From Actinostola sp. cb2023 (lineage: Eukaryota; Cnidaria; Anthozoa; Actiniaria; Actinostolidae), in NCBI GenBank assembly GCA_033675265.1, contig JAUJYZ010001058.1, forward strand, positions 648,501 through 712,500: a stretch of DNA of 64,000 nucleotides. The letters run 5' to 3'. The notes beneath the pieces were generated by a model that did no database searches, was not told where the DNA came from, and saw nothing but the letters and a program-made list of their open reading frames with translations. Positions 52,043 to 64,000 of this stretch are shown here, piece by piece. The position numbers were made by a program, and so were the translations under genes. Position 1 is the stretch's first letter. Each line of letters opens with the position of its first letter.

Positions 52043-53120
52043 TTGCGTTACACAACAGGTCACGCGTTTGGTAAAACAATTAAAAATGGATACAGTACTC
52101 TTGGATTGAAATACCTTTATTATTGTGGATTTAAAGAGATTCTGTTATATTTGAGCTAAGAAAGTTGTACTTGATGTTTTTATTGAATGAAATGTAGATC
52201 AAATCACGTAATTCAGAATACAGTACATGTCGTCATGTTTCACTCGTTTGTCAACACCTCCAAAGATGGCTTCAGCACAAGATAAATATTATGAAAGCCT
52301 GTATTATATATCGCATAAATGCATTATATCTGGCTGTGTAGTTAGAGATCATGTCTACCTTTGTTTATCTTAGGGAAATAGCCATTTTATCGATTATTTT
52401 GTGCCCGGTTTAGTGCCATTGTTCTAATATTTCGGCACATATTTCTGATAATCTCGCATTTACACTATTCTTAGATTATTCAGAGGGTTGTATGATCAAG
52501 AAAGAGACAAATGAGTTGGAGAAATGGTTGCATTTGCTCATAGCTTCTCATATTTACTGCTGTTGTGAGATGATATCGATCTAAAATTACTGCTGTTATG
52601 TGCAGGTTTGAGCTCGGCCTGCGCAAAGAAAATAACAGGTCCCAAAAAATTTATTGCCGATTTGCACTGACCAAGTATGGAACTGAATCGTGGTTTTGAC
52701 ATCTGTTCAATACAGGCGTGGCCATTGGAGATATTTGGCCTCAAAACCACCTTATTTTGGGAAGCCATTTTACATGGTTAATTATTAACATCAGTTGATT
52801 GACAAGACGTCAATCATATTACTTGAAACTCATGTCTTGAACTCATAAAGGATGTAGGTATACTGGTGTCCAACCAAAATAAAATCTATTGAATTGTGCA
52901 AGTTTGAAAGCTCTCTACTTTTACTGTTTGTAAGGGTGAATATTTTGGGATTTTTTGGGGGAAAAGCAAGAGGGTGGTCTAACCCCCCCTGGAAAATTCT
53001 AAATTGCTAACCACTTTGGCATGTTGAGTATTTGGGTGATGCCTTTCATTTCGGTAAGTTTCATCGAAATCGGTGAGATGGCATGTATCACACCTGCCTG
53101 GTCCTCCCATGGACACGCTC
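52043..53120 (-). repeat. Right long terminal inverted repeat of the TTAA transposon
   Basis: Inverted copy of the left arm. It has small indels near 52260, where GATGGCTTCAGC is present only here. Confidence 0.85.
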
Positions 53121-53124
53121 TTAA

Positions 53125-55457
53125 CTGTATAATAAAAACAATCAATACAATTTTCGATTTCTTTCTTCATGGGATACTATTAAGTATTAATATTTATCTT
53201 ATGAACAGCCGCTGTCCTGCTGTGATCGAAGGCCTACTCGGAGTCAGTCGGAACATTTCATGCTTTTAAACAATATTAGCGTGCTTAGTGGAGTAAAGAT
53301 AGACATTATAGCAAGGAAGGGGCGTTAATTGTGAGTTTGCATGGTGGGGTGGAGAGCCTTGTAGGGGACTTCGTGTCCTATTGTTTCTTCACCTGCCTTT
53401 CAAGTGGCACCTCTCTCTTAGTCGCTGACAGGCCGCATGTCCCAGCCGATAATGTCAATAGGCACTTGAATGGATTTCTTATAGTTTTCCACCGACTATA
53501 TGTATCTTTGATAAAATCATTGAGATCATGAGTTCGAAAGACCGAAATTTGAGTTAAATAATTTGTTCATTCAACAAATAATGAGTGAGTCTATTGAACG
53601 GCTAAAATGACCGTCATTCTGTATTCATTCATTCTTTCTCTCTTCTTTTCTTTCTTTACTTTTTTCTCTCTGTATGTCTGTCTTTGTCATTCCTTCTCTT
53701 TTTCTTTTTCTTTAATACTTATCTCATTTTCTTTCGCTTTTTCTTTCACTCCTTCTTTCTCTCTTCCTGTCTTCATTTTTATTGGCTTCATTTCTTACCC
53801 ACCGCGGCCTGCTGCCTGCTCCACACACACACCACCGGTAAAACTCGACAGCAGCCAGTCACTATAAGCCGCCGGGTGCATGTCGGGAACCGGGTGTCGC
53901 GGTCACCCTTTGGTAAAATTCCTATTTGCTATTCACAAATAAGGCTCACAGCAAATCATAGACTAAGTGGGTTCTTTCATCTGCTTGCGACGAAACATCG
54001 TATAGTGTTACCATGGTAACAAATAAAATTGGAAGCGAAGTTAAAAAGGTGACGATTTGCCGCAAATCCATGATGAGCTCAGTTCGATATAATAGATTGT
54101 ACGCATGATATGAACTGTTAATGAGGATGTTGGATTTCCTAGAAACACGTAGAAAAGTAAGTCAATATTAACAGAGGCAGAATCTTGTAAGTAAATGCTT
54201 ATCCGTGCACGAACTTCTTGAATGGTTTCAGTTTCCTACACTCATTCGAACAATCTGAACAAAGCCGAGAAAATAAGCTCGATTAATCGTTGAAAATCTA
54301 GATGTTCGTAACGATGATGATTTCAGAACTGATTGACAATTAAGCAAGCTCGTTTCAAATAAATTATCCAATGACTTACAAGCGGTATTATTTATTGAGT
54401 ATATCGATAAGGCTATTAGGTCCTATTACAATAGATGCAAAACAATGGATAAACCTCGTTTTATTTTACTCGGGAGGACTGAATTACATGTAACGTTGCG
54501 TTAATCTTACACCAATTTGCAAAATGGTTGACCCAAAACAAGAGGAAAAAAATGAATTTCATTTAGCTATAATACACACACACACACACATATAGAAACA
54601 AAGCTGAATACACTCCAGCAACTGGACAACAGAGTGAATAACAAGTAGTTTATCGTAAGTAATCACACACTCTCTGCAACTGTATTACTCTAATAGATGA
54701 GAAATTATCCATAAGATCTGCATATAACAGGCTCTATAACTGCATAGTCAGTATTACTCAGAGTTGATATACCGACTCGGGGATGATCGTACCGAAACAT
54801 GCTAGATTCGGTTAATGCGGCAAAGCAGGTGCTACAAACTCCCGCTGTTTTTAAATTCAAATTGTCTAGAATACTGTTGAATACTTGTTTCCTCTGTCCT
54901 ACTTGAAATTAGTATTTATTTCAAAGTCTGCCATAACTACAAGTGGTGATGTAAACACCTTTTGCTGTACAAAGACAAAGTGGATGAGTAGGTTTCCCGC
55001 GGTTTTTGAGCTTACTGAACTTTGCGTAGCGCGCGACGTGACATCACATGATGAAAAACAGAACTGACCTTGTTCTTTTGTCGGCGTTTTTCCGTGTTTT
55101 TTTTTTCGTGTGGATCTTCTTACGACCCGTAAGCCGACAGATCTCTTATAAAACCATTACAGCACAAGTTGCCGTGGTGAGGTGAAAATTAAAAAGCTTA
55201 AAACTGAGCTTGGTTGATGCCGAACGAGGGCAAGTTGAGCGGGTTTTTGAATCATGATTATTTTTGTGCGCTATTGGCCTAACAATAAAATAGAACATAA
55301 TAATAATAGCTCTTTATTTATTAAGAAGACGAACGTCCTTAATTACAAATATCTCACTCTTCTCTTTGCTTCGATAAAATGTACAAGAAAAAATATAGTT
55401 TTATGGCAAACATTTGGTTGTTTAATGTCGGTTTCGGTAGGTTGGATAATTCATGAC
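53125..55457. other. Intergenic, no gene recognised
   Basis: Holds a pyrimidine-rich TTCTTT tract (53625-53770) and a CA repeat at 54575-54588. Confidence 0.45.
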
Positions 55458-55710
55458 AATAATTTTGTATCTTCAACCTTAGTTTGAATAAAAACTGCCA
55501 AGCTTTCGGGCTAAGCGCCCATCTTTAGCTTCAGGGCTAAATGTTTAAAATCTAATTACAACGGCTATAACTGGTATACTTATAGCCGTTATAGTCGTAT
55601 ACTTATAGCCGTTGTAATTAGATTTTAAGCCGTTTAGCCCTGAAGATGGGCGCTTAGCCCGAAAGCTTGGCAGTTTTTATTAAAACTAAGGTTGAAGATA
55701 CAAAATTATT
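55458..55710. mobile_element. Near-complete 250-bp palindrome (fold-back MITE)
   Basis: The outer arms AATAATTTTGTATCTTCAAC are mirrored at 55691-55710. The inner arms AAAATCTAATTACAACGGCT are mirrored at about 55607-55626. Almost the whole element can fold back. Confidence 0.75.
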
Positions 55711-57985
55711 CACATTTGGTTGTTGTTGAACTGAGCAGAACAGAGCCACGCTCAAATGCATATGGTTCCTCGTAAAAGAAATAATTAATTTCTCGAGTGT
55801 ATTGCCCGAGTCGCACGTGAAATTAGTCCATAATATTTGGCCTCGTGCGATGATCTATACAAAGTAGCTTAGCAACCAGACCTCTCAGTCTTATGCAAAA
55901 TCCAGGCTTCGTCGTATATGTGCATTGGCTTGTTCTATCATGATGACAAATTTGAAACTCAACTGAACTGTATATTCTTAGGATTTTCACGCTTTTATAT
56001 ATAGCTAATTGCATAATCGTTGTCGGGTTCAAAATCATAAATGATAGAAGCTGAGACCGCAAGGATGGATGGGAAATCAGTTCATGAGCCACATTACATG
56101 CATATATATTCAATGTTCTCGTTGTTTTGAAGGTATATGAGCTATTTAACTAAGATCGTACAAGTCTGGATAAAAAGGTCGATCATTTGACGGTGTTATT
56201 TGAGAGTTTTAATTTCACAGAATTCCTTTTTGATTTTCAACCCGACAATGATTATGCAATTAGCTATATAAAAAACAGTGACGTCATATTCAACGTCACA
56301 TCGATGGCGTCATCAATTCCAATAAAATAGTGTTTATTTGTATATTTGGTCCATGACGTTCAGGGTCGATAAAGTACTGTACTATAAAAGCGCTAAAATA
56401 CCTCCATAACAACAAAGCCTGGTGATTATAGATAGGTAAGGCCCCCCCCCCCCCTTAATTAAGCGTCGACATCAAGGATGCAGTCTTTCAAATTTCATTT
56501 CAACTGAAGAAAAGCTGTGCAGCTTCAATAGTTACCTACTCTGTATTATACTCTTCGGAAGTGTATCAAATTCTGAAGTCGTTAAGTAATGAATGTTGTT
56601 GCCATGAGCATTTCAGGACACTTGTCAGTTGTGTATTCTAGATCCGTTCTAGTCCCATGATTCGTTGCATAGAAAACTCAGCAAACTCAGGTTTGGAATT
56701 AGTGAACACATCCTTTGTCCCGTCGTGCTTTATCCCGTATCAATAGATTTACAACACAAAATCTTTCCTCAAGAAGACGGCATTTTCGTACCTGCCACTG
56801 TGGTCGCGACTTTGCTTCACTGTAGTTGTGGTTTCAGTTGCGGTTTTAATTTTGTTTGGTTGCAAAAGGCGGGAAACTTTCCCCACCGCGTTGGAGCCGT
56901 CATCATATTTCACGTTTGTAAGGTTTTCGTGCTTCACACCCAAGGTACACTAAAGCACCGATCTCATCAGCACAACAATTTATTGACACTTTTAAAGCCT
57001 CGTCGATTTCTTTCTTTATTTGCCATGCAAATTCAGCGTAATAAAGTAAAACCAGTCACTACTCTTGGATTTTCTCCGCTATTCTCTTAGATGCTTTGTT
57101 TTTCAATATCTCACTAATCGTGACATTTTGAGTTATAGTCATCGCAAGAACATGCAAAACAGATCCGTAGGAACTTTTAATTAATGAATATGACGGCCTT
57201 GGGGGTACTGAAAATGACGCAGTGTTAATGACATATCCCTAAGTTCAAATCCAATTCATGCTATATATATATATATAATATATAATTCCCTTCCATCCAT
57301 CCTTCAATCAGTAATTTCACACTGACAATAGGCACAATACCTGTACAACTTTCTAGAAAGATTTCAAGACTTGAAGAGCCGATAAACAAAGCAGAAGTCA
57401 AAGTCATTCAATGGTAAGTGAAAGCTTTTCACGAGCGTAATGTCGTCTAAACATAAGAACGTCTAGCCGTATTTTACTTATTTATTCAATATTTATGTTG
57501 TTTATTGATTGTCTTATTTCATTTTCGCGTTCAGCTCGGCCACGAATGTCGTATTTGGTGTTACATTGTTAACGTTTATTATTCCAAACATTCAAATTAA
57601 GCATCTTACATTTTCCGGTTTATCTTTTAACGGACCGCTGATTGCAATATTTAGCATTGTACGAAGAAATCGGTTATAATCAGTTTCCCGCTTCATAGCA
57701 AAGACTACGGCAGTGACTTCGACCGTCCACCAGCTTTAACACTTAGGCAAAATCAACAATATCGAAGGCTTCACTATATCGAAGTTACAATTGCATAATC
57801 AGTTTCCCCGTTATAATTTATTACAGTACGTGTTGCAAACATCTTGAACTAAGATGGCCATTTTAAACAACCATCATGAAACTTGATGCCACTTTTTTGA
57901 AATGATAATTTAATATTTAATTTATTCAATTTCTAGCGCACGTTCGTATGCGCTTTATTGATTAGAGTGTAGACACTATACCCGT
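55711..57985. other. Intergenic, no gene recognised
   Basis: C13 at 56442-56454 and a TA repeat near 57262-57280. The open frame 56665-57090 is unconvincing. Confidence 0.45.
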
Positions 57986-57988
57986 GAA

Positions 57989-58074
57989 ACAATCACAATA
58001 TGAACGAAATAGCATCAAAATATGAACGAAATAGCATCAAAATATGAACGAAATAGCATCAAAATATGAACGAA
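57989..58074. repeat. 21-bp array, 4 copies (ATATGAACGAAATAGCATCA)
   Basis: The unit is shared with the array at 59538-59727. It abuts the left end of the MITE at 58077. Confidence 0.85.
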
Positions 58075-58076
58075 AC

Positions 58077-58451
58077 AAGACGCTCAATGAGCGTATACTC
58101 GGGCTTTATGACAAGGACAAAGACAGTTGCATTTGCGTGACGAGGGAGACTATGTATGGGTGAGCATAGAAAAAAATGACCGAATTGTACTATGTGTTAT
58201 CGAATATGTTGTGAGAGCGAATCATACTTTCGGATTTAGTTCGATAGGCGTTCGGAAACCATTCGACCCGTTTGTGGCGCCATGAATATGCAACCTCAAG
58301 TGACCTCAAGTACGTTTAAATACGTACCATAAACGTATACCTCGAAGAGTCGGAGATCTTTATCGATGCTCACGACATAAATAGTCTCTCTCGTCACGCA
58401 ACTGTCATTGTCATATTAAATACCCGACTATACGCTCATTGAGCGTCTTTT
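58077..58451. mobile_element. 375-bp MITE with AAGACGCTCAATGAGCGTAT ends
   Basis: Ends AAGACGCTCAATGAGCGTA and its complement. TGCGTGACGAGGGAGACTAT near 58134 is mirrored by ATAGTCTCTCTCGTCACGCA near 58382. A partial relative is nested at 28340-28476. Confidence 0.7.
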
Positions 58452-59537
58452 TCTGTAACAGATCCCTAAAATCTAATGACGTTTTGATTTCGATTGTATT
58501 TTTGCCGTTCACTGACTATTTGGCCCATTTGAGCATAGAACAAGTATATAAATAGGCTATTAAAACTACTTTGGCATGATCCCAAATTTCGTACATTGAC
58601 CTTTGAAGTACGATTTATACGATTTCTTTTCCTTCTGAATTTTTCAAACGTCGAATCAAATAAACATCCATCATTATATATCTGAGAAATGTGTTTCGTT
58701 TTACTGTCGAATACTTTTTAAACGGTTTTTCACGGCGCGTGACGACAGTCAGGCAGCAAGCAAAGCGAGATTAGCTAACAAAACAAAATCTACTGGAAAA
58801 TCAAACCCTCGCTCTCTAGCTTCAGAGACATAATAATATAACATCCAGACGATTCAGACTATGATCTGGCGAAGCTCGACGAAGCTGCTAACGGGTTTTT
58901 AACGGCATGGCCTATAAAAAAAACCCTTTGCAAACGTGGAATGAAATAAACATCCATCATGAGTTACTGAAAATAGCTCGACTGGCTCGACTGTTTGCAT
59001 GACTTCTGTACATATAGCTTTTTGTCAATAGATGTACTAGTTACATCGCTGGTCGTGAGTTTAATGGACATAGCTGTACACGTACTATTACAATTAGCAA
59101 CAAACATGACAACATAGCGAGGTCATGATACTTTTTGAGTTCATTCATTTGCTTTTCAATTCATTTTTTGATGAGTTCGAGTTTGTGGAACGGCGTCGTA
59201 CAACAGCCGATAAAACACGGGCTTTAAACACGCTCATTTCACAGACAAAAGCATACGCCGATTCGTGTGGGCCCACTCTGAAAGATGTCGTTTCATTTAT
59301 AACAAAAACAAACGCGCCTTAGCTTCATCGTCGACCGATCAACTAGAATCCTGACCTTTAATAGCTTGAAGATCTATGCTGAGAAATCTTGAAACTCGAT
59401 ACGATCAAATACATCGCATTCTTTCTTCATTCTTCGCATTTTTTCTTCATTCCGTGACCATGAGAAAAAAAAAAAAAAAAAAAACAAGAAAGCCCATTTT
59501 ATAACTCGGGCTTCCTTCGGAAGGGCCCGAGTAATAA
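58452..59537. other. Intergenic, one weak open frame
   Basis: The open frame 59125-59322 (+) includes VERRRTTADKTRALNTLISQ and TLKDVVSFITKT, which looks more coding-like than its neighbours but was not identified. A short hairpin (ACTCGGGC with GCCCGAGT) lies at 59504-59532. Confidence 0.3.
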
Positions 59538-59727
59538 CATCAAAATATGAACGAAATAGCATCAAGATATGAACGAAATAGCATCAAGATATGAACGAAA
59601 TAGCATCAAGATATGAACGAAATAGCATCAAGATATGAACGAAATAGCATCAAGATATGAACGAAATAGCATCAAGATATGAACGAAATAGCATCAAGAT
59701 ATGAACGAAATAGCATCAAAATATGAA
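59538..59727. repeat. 21-bp array, about 9 copies (ATATGAACGAAATAGCATCA)
   Basis: Second array of the unit found at 57989-58074, with mostly CAAG rather than CAAA junctions. Confidence 0.9.
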
Positions 59728-62092
59728 CACACTATCAAAATGCTGATGACTGATGACTAAACGAATGATGGCTGCTGTTTTTTATCTAAAGTTAATAGAA
59801 GCAACTAGACCCAAACATTTTGGTTTAGCTTGGTTTTGTTTCACGGATGATTGTATTCTGAGTTTTACAACCCCCGCTTTCTTTCGCAAAATCCGGCAGA
59901 GAATTACTATTTGCATAGCAAACTGCCAAGATCTCTGTCATCAAAACTATTCGTTATACAGTAATCGTTAGTCTGGAATAACTTTTTGACTGCTTCTCTT
60001 CGACCACCCACGCAGACTTACCGAGTCTGACTGAGTGGTCATTTATAGATGTCCGCAAACCATTAACAAATTTTTTAAAAACCTGATTTCAAATATGGAG
60101 CATTTGAGTGAAGCGATGGCTTGACTGGCTTGGCAATAATGGTACGGTAATGACGTCGCAGCTATATTTATTTTAGTTATTTTATCACTAAGCCTGATAA
60201 TAATCTTAGACTTGAAGGGCCTATAACCATATAGGGGAATATAACCATACATGGATTATTATTATTTTATAAAATAACTATATGATATAACGCGCGCTCT
60301 GATTGGCCAAAAGATGCGTATTCCGCGTGCTTTATGAGAGCACACAGCACGCGCGCGCAGATATTCAAACTTGCCTTAAAATCATAATTGTATTTCATAA
60401 ATGAAATAGAAAACTTTCCCGCTGTGCTATGTACAGATTTATAGCACTTGGGGACTGATCAGAACACTCGAGAAGTGTTGAGAAGCACTCCGCTACGCGT
60501 CACGCATGCTCGTTTTCTATTTCTTCAATTCTAGGCTTATGGGATGTTATATTATTAATTAATGAAATAAGTATTTTAAGTACAAAATTGTGATATTAAG
60601 TATTTCAAATTTCATGATTTGCAAATGAATATTTAATAAAGTTATTCTCCATTTTTCATGCGAACAAATATTTACTTAAGAACATGTAAGCTATTTTCAC
60701 TTCATGAGTACGGTAAACACGAGGACGCACTATAAAAAGGCATTGCTCCGCCCACAATTTTTTTGAATAATAATGAGTTTCAATATGGCGGACAATGGTT
60801 GACTGACATGGCTGAACAACGGGGTAAAATAATGTTCTTAATAAAGTCACATTTCAGCAGCAAAGTTAATGAAGAAATTGTAATTTTACGTCTAAAACAG
60901 GTACAATAGACGAACGTGTCAATAGTTTTTTGTATTCGGTAGTTATCAATACGATTTTCAGTCGCACCACGCGTGCGAAGGTTACGGACCTTTAGCATCG
61001 AGGACGGAATAGACGACGACGACGACGTCTTTTTGCTCGTTTCCAGCTGTCTTTACAACATTCTATTTTTATAAAAACCGTAGTTCTTTAAGAAATCCTG
61101 CCGCTCATCTAATTCCTTATTTGGACACAACACGTGGTATTGTAGTCCATATTTGGTAACTGCTAATCATTGTTCATTCCAAGTCTTTGCAAAATTCACC
61201 GGGAAAATTCACCATGAGCGCGAACTAGGTCTTTGAGATCACCACCTGATTTTTAGATGAAATTTGTCTGGACTTTTTACAGTGCGGTTCTCTACACACT
61301 CTACAGTGACCACTCTGAAAGGGTAATATATTTCCGGGTATATTTTTATCTTAATTTTTTTATTTTGAGATGTTCAGTTATAAAAGCTTGCCTTATGACT
61401 TGTGCTAAGTGGCTCAAGGAAGTTGCAACTAAAGTAATTGCTTACGCCTTCGCTTTCTATCGTGGGATTTTCTAAATTACGTACACGTATACAAATGTAT
61501 TGCTCGTCAAAGTTAATATAGCGCCTTGACATCTGTTCGGAGAAAAACACAATCCTGAGATAAATAATATAGCTAAGACAGCTTAGATAGACGAGTACAT
61601 CGCGATGCGTGATCACTACTGATGTAATATTCTCAACGAAGGTTGACAATCAAGCCGTCCCGACACGATTTTACATAAAAAATGTTTGCGCTGATAGCCA
61701 CTTTCGATATGTGTTCCGGTTGAGGGTTTCAGTGTGATGCTGTGAGGAATAATTAAAGTTAATATTTTATCTTTTCACGAATCATTGTGAGTATCCTCCC
61801 CGATCGCGGAGGGCGATTTTATATTTTACGCCCACTTCAAGATGGCGGATATGGCCGAGATGGCCTGGAATCTACTAATATGAGCAGCTCAACTTCCGGT
61901 GAATCGTCTTCGTATTTTCTTCGAGTTCACATAGAGTAATTATTGGCAATTTCTTTGTTGGCTAAACTGCAATTGCAATAAATGTTGAAGGTTATACATA
62001 TTTGGCGGAGAAATCGTGTCAAACAAGCCGCAATTGTATGTATTTATTGTCTGATGAAGTTGGAGCTTATTTTCATTCACTCAATACTGCAT
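59728..62092. other. Intergenic, no gene recognised
   Basis: CGCGCTCTGATTGGCC at 60294-60308 resembles the edge of old repeats. CAAGATGGCGGA at 61838 resembles a YY1 site. Open frames are short and featureless. Confidence 0.4.
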
Positions 62093-62340
62093 GGCTATCT
62101 AACGGATTGTTCCTCTCAAAACACTTTAAAGAAGATCCAGCTTTATGTGATAGTTTCTACTCATGCATCGATCACTGCGGTAAAACGCTTGCTTTTTAGT
62201 GGGCGTAAAATGCGAAGTGAGCTCACACTTTACGCCCACCAAAAGCAAGCGTTTTACCGCAGTGATCGATGAGTAGAAACTTTCACATAAAGCTGGATCT
62301 TTTTTAAAGTTTTTTGAGGGGAACAATCCGTTGGATAGCC
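62093..62340. mobile_element. 250-bp fold-back element with arms of about 110 bp
   Basis: GGCTATCTAACGGATTGTTC is mirrored by GAACAATCCGTTGGATAGCC. AAAACGCTTGCTTTT is mirrored by AAAAGCAAGCGTTTT near the centre. Confidence 0.75.
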
Positions 62341-62604
62341 AGTAAGTAAATGAAATGCAGTGGCTATTCGTACGGTAACCGTACGCCGACTCTGATTTTG
62401 TTATTCGTACCGTACCGTTGAGTCGATTATTTCTATGATTTTATGAAAAGTTGAAGAAACGTATAGAATCCAAACTATCCTATCTTTGTTAAGATACAAA
62501 GCGATTCAGTGCCAAGTTTTGGTTTATAATACGCTGGGCACAGTAGGAGACTGAATAATTTAATTCTGGCGTAACACATCAGCACTATAAAAATGGCAAA
62601 AATT

Positions 62605-62815
62605 GTAACCCGTTATAACGGGTTAAGTCAACCCGCTACAGCCGAACCCGCTATACAACCGGTTCATCGTCAACCCGCTACAACGGCTTGAGAAACTCTA
62701 AAATCTCTAGTATTATACTAGGCGATGAACCCGCTAGAACGGGTTGGTCAACCCGCTACAACCGAACCCGCTACAACCGGTTCATCGTCAACCCGCTACA
62801 GCGCCTTGAGTTGAA
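62605..62815. repeat. Direct repeats of an ACCCGCTACAACCG-type unit
   Basis: GTCAACCCGCTACA(A/G)CCGAACC and CCGGTTCATCGTCAACCCGC occur in two copies at about 62627-62690 and 62747-62812. CGGGTT and AACCCG elements make local hairpins. Confidence 0.6.
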
Positions 62816-63003
62816 CTATAGCCATCTGAACAATTATTACCTTGTGTTGTCATGGCAACAAGGAAGATCTAAGCACTTTCGCTGGACTAGTCCAGAGAAT
62901 CTCTAGTCTCAAGGGTGTTTTTAGTGATTTCGTAGAGAGAATACACGAACTGGTTCAAATGAGTTCGTCGGAGGGCTGTCTATAAACTCAAAGGTACCAT
63001 TCT

Positions 63004-63943
63004 CATTCTCGTCCCCAGACCCTTCTCAGCTTTCTAACGAAAAATCGTAGGCTCTGGTAAGAGACGTCTCAAGCCTCAATTTGATTGATCGAAATAATTC
63101 ATTCATAATTAGCAACAAATATGCACAACTACAATAATATGCAAAGAGAATACGAATTTTGGCACTTTTAAGTCATCATTCATCCTTAACACAGCACGTG
63201 AGATTCTTGTTTTTGCCAAGTCGGATATCTGCTCCTCCATTGTCGAAGTGTTAAGTGGCGAAATTACTATGATCATTTCCAAGACCACTCAAAAACGAAC
63301 CGTTATGCTTTGATGGATCAAAGATTTGCCGTATCCTGTGGGAAGAATACTAAGCTTAAATCAATCTTTGTTTATGTTCGTCAAACTCGTTGTAGAGTTT
63401 CAGTGGATGTGAAAGGTAAAACACGAACCTAATTATTATTCAAAACTGAAGCACTTTTTGCCGTCGGTGTCTGATCACTGATCAGTCTGTTCTTGTTCGT
63501 TGAGTGAATAAATGCTTTATTTGCAATTGGAATGGTTGTAGAGGAGATATCCAGCGCAAGCGTCGGAAGATCTAGCTAAATATATTTTTGCTTTTATATT
63601 TACCGTGATTAAATTATATTTTGAACTGATTTCACTGTAATTCAGTTACAATGTAATACACGCATGGAGTTGCGGGCTGTAGAATGAACTCGAAATTCTT
63701 CATACTATGTATGCCGCTGATATCTGTTTTTCTTTTAAACTGAAATATATATTATTAAAGTCGGTTTCTAGAGCATCGTACTTCGCTGAAGTCCGACAAT
63801 TCTGATCAATTCTGTCACCGGAAGTTAGAAAATATTGAGAATGCGCGTATCTGACGACCTAGAATCTGGGTCTTCCGGTTTGTCTCTTACCAGAGCCTAC
63901 GATTTTTCGTTAGAAAGCTGAGAAGGGTCTGGGGACGAGAATG
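63004..63943. mobile_element. 940-bp non-autonomous DNA transposon, perfect 62-bp TIRs, 10-bp target duplication
   Basis: GTACCATTCT lies directly outside both ends (62994-63003 and 63944-63953). The ends 63004-63065 and 63882-63943 are perfect 62-base inverted repeats starting CATTCTCGTCCCCAGACCC. No open frame is evident inside. A 10-bp duplication suggests a Mutator-like relative. Confidence 0.8.
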
Positions 63944-64000
63944 GTACCATTCTGCAACAACAGATGTTTTCAACGATTGGCCTTGGAAGTCAGAATAGAA

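Larger units (their letters stand above)
47450..53124. mobile_element. 5.7-kb DNA transposon, TTAA target duplication, 1.07-kb inverted terminal repeats
   Basis: TTAA stands at 47450-47453 and at 53121-53124. Just inside, both ends begin GAGCGTGTCCATGGGAGG reading inward, and the arms stay nearly identical from about 47454 to 48511 and from 53120 back to about 52043. The high identity indicates recent insertion or arm homogenisation. The interior carries the minus-strand pseudogene (48996-51731), a nested fold-back (50258-50943) and a 34-bp hairpin (48750-48873). TTAA duplication is known for piggyBac, Kolobok and Sola3. The encoded protein did not look like any of these to me. Confidence 0.85.

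Noticed and set aside
47805..52768. Pair of 76-codon frames (MASQNKVVLRPNISN...) in the two transposon arms
   Set aside because: They lie in the inverted terminal repeats and are duplicated with them. No domain was seen, so conservation between arms is not evidence of coding.
56665..57090. 141-codon + frame and the opposing minus frame 56943-56749
   Set aside because: No domain, no convincing splice context, and Cys-rich runs look fortuitous.

Overview
The window is animal nuclear DNA: AT-rich, intron-rich, and crowded with microsatellites, minisatellites and fold-back (inverted-repeat) mobile elements. One large gene is clearly intact. It is a receptor-type guanylate cyclase on the + strand, rebuilt here as 23 coding exons between 16757 and 42629, with every splice junction in phase. 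An invertebrate metazoan fits. A cnidarian-like animal is my best guess, because the interrupted Cys/His-rich protein at 49-51.7 kb resembles uncharacterised proteins that I recall from cnidarian genomes. That guess rests on memory, not on a search.

Layout. 1-16.7 kb is gene-poor: a roughly 200-bp tandem repeat, a 90-bp array, a possible orphan exon with an in-frame stop (5079-5284), and an 81-bp satellite (7.1-12.2 kb) split by a 1.7-kb transposon. 16.7-42.6 kb holds the cyclase gene: signal peptide, extracellular ligand-binding domain (exons 1-7), one membrane span (exon 8), pseudokinase domain (exons 9-16), dimerisation coiled coil (exon 17), cyclase domain (exons 18-22 and start of 23) and a tail ending in a PDZ-ligand-like HTAV. 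Its introns carry most of the repeats, including a 2.4-kb 22-bp minisatellite, a 1.9-kb GAT-type array and an 840-bp fold-back element with three tRNA-like modules. 42.6-43.5 kb is the probable 3' UTR.

47.4-53.1 kb is a 5.7-kb DNA transposon flanked by TTAA, with inverted terminal repeats of about 1.07 kb. Between them lie five recognisable minus-strand exons of a Cys/His-rich protein. These have two single-base frameshifts and no visible C-terminal half, so this copy is defective. I regard it as the best candidate for an undescribed system: a TTAA-targeting element whose protein I could not place in piggyBac, Kolobok or Sola3. 53-64 kb has no convincing gene but holds several more fold-back elements, the clearest at 63004-63943 with perfect 62-bp terminal repeats and a 10-bp target duplication.

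All calls come from reading the sequence. Family names and domain functions rest on general knowledge of the families, and repeat copy numbers are estimates.
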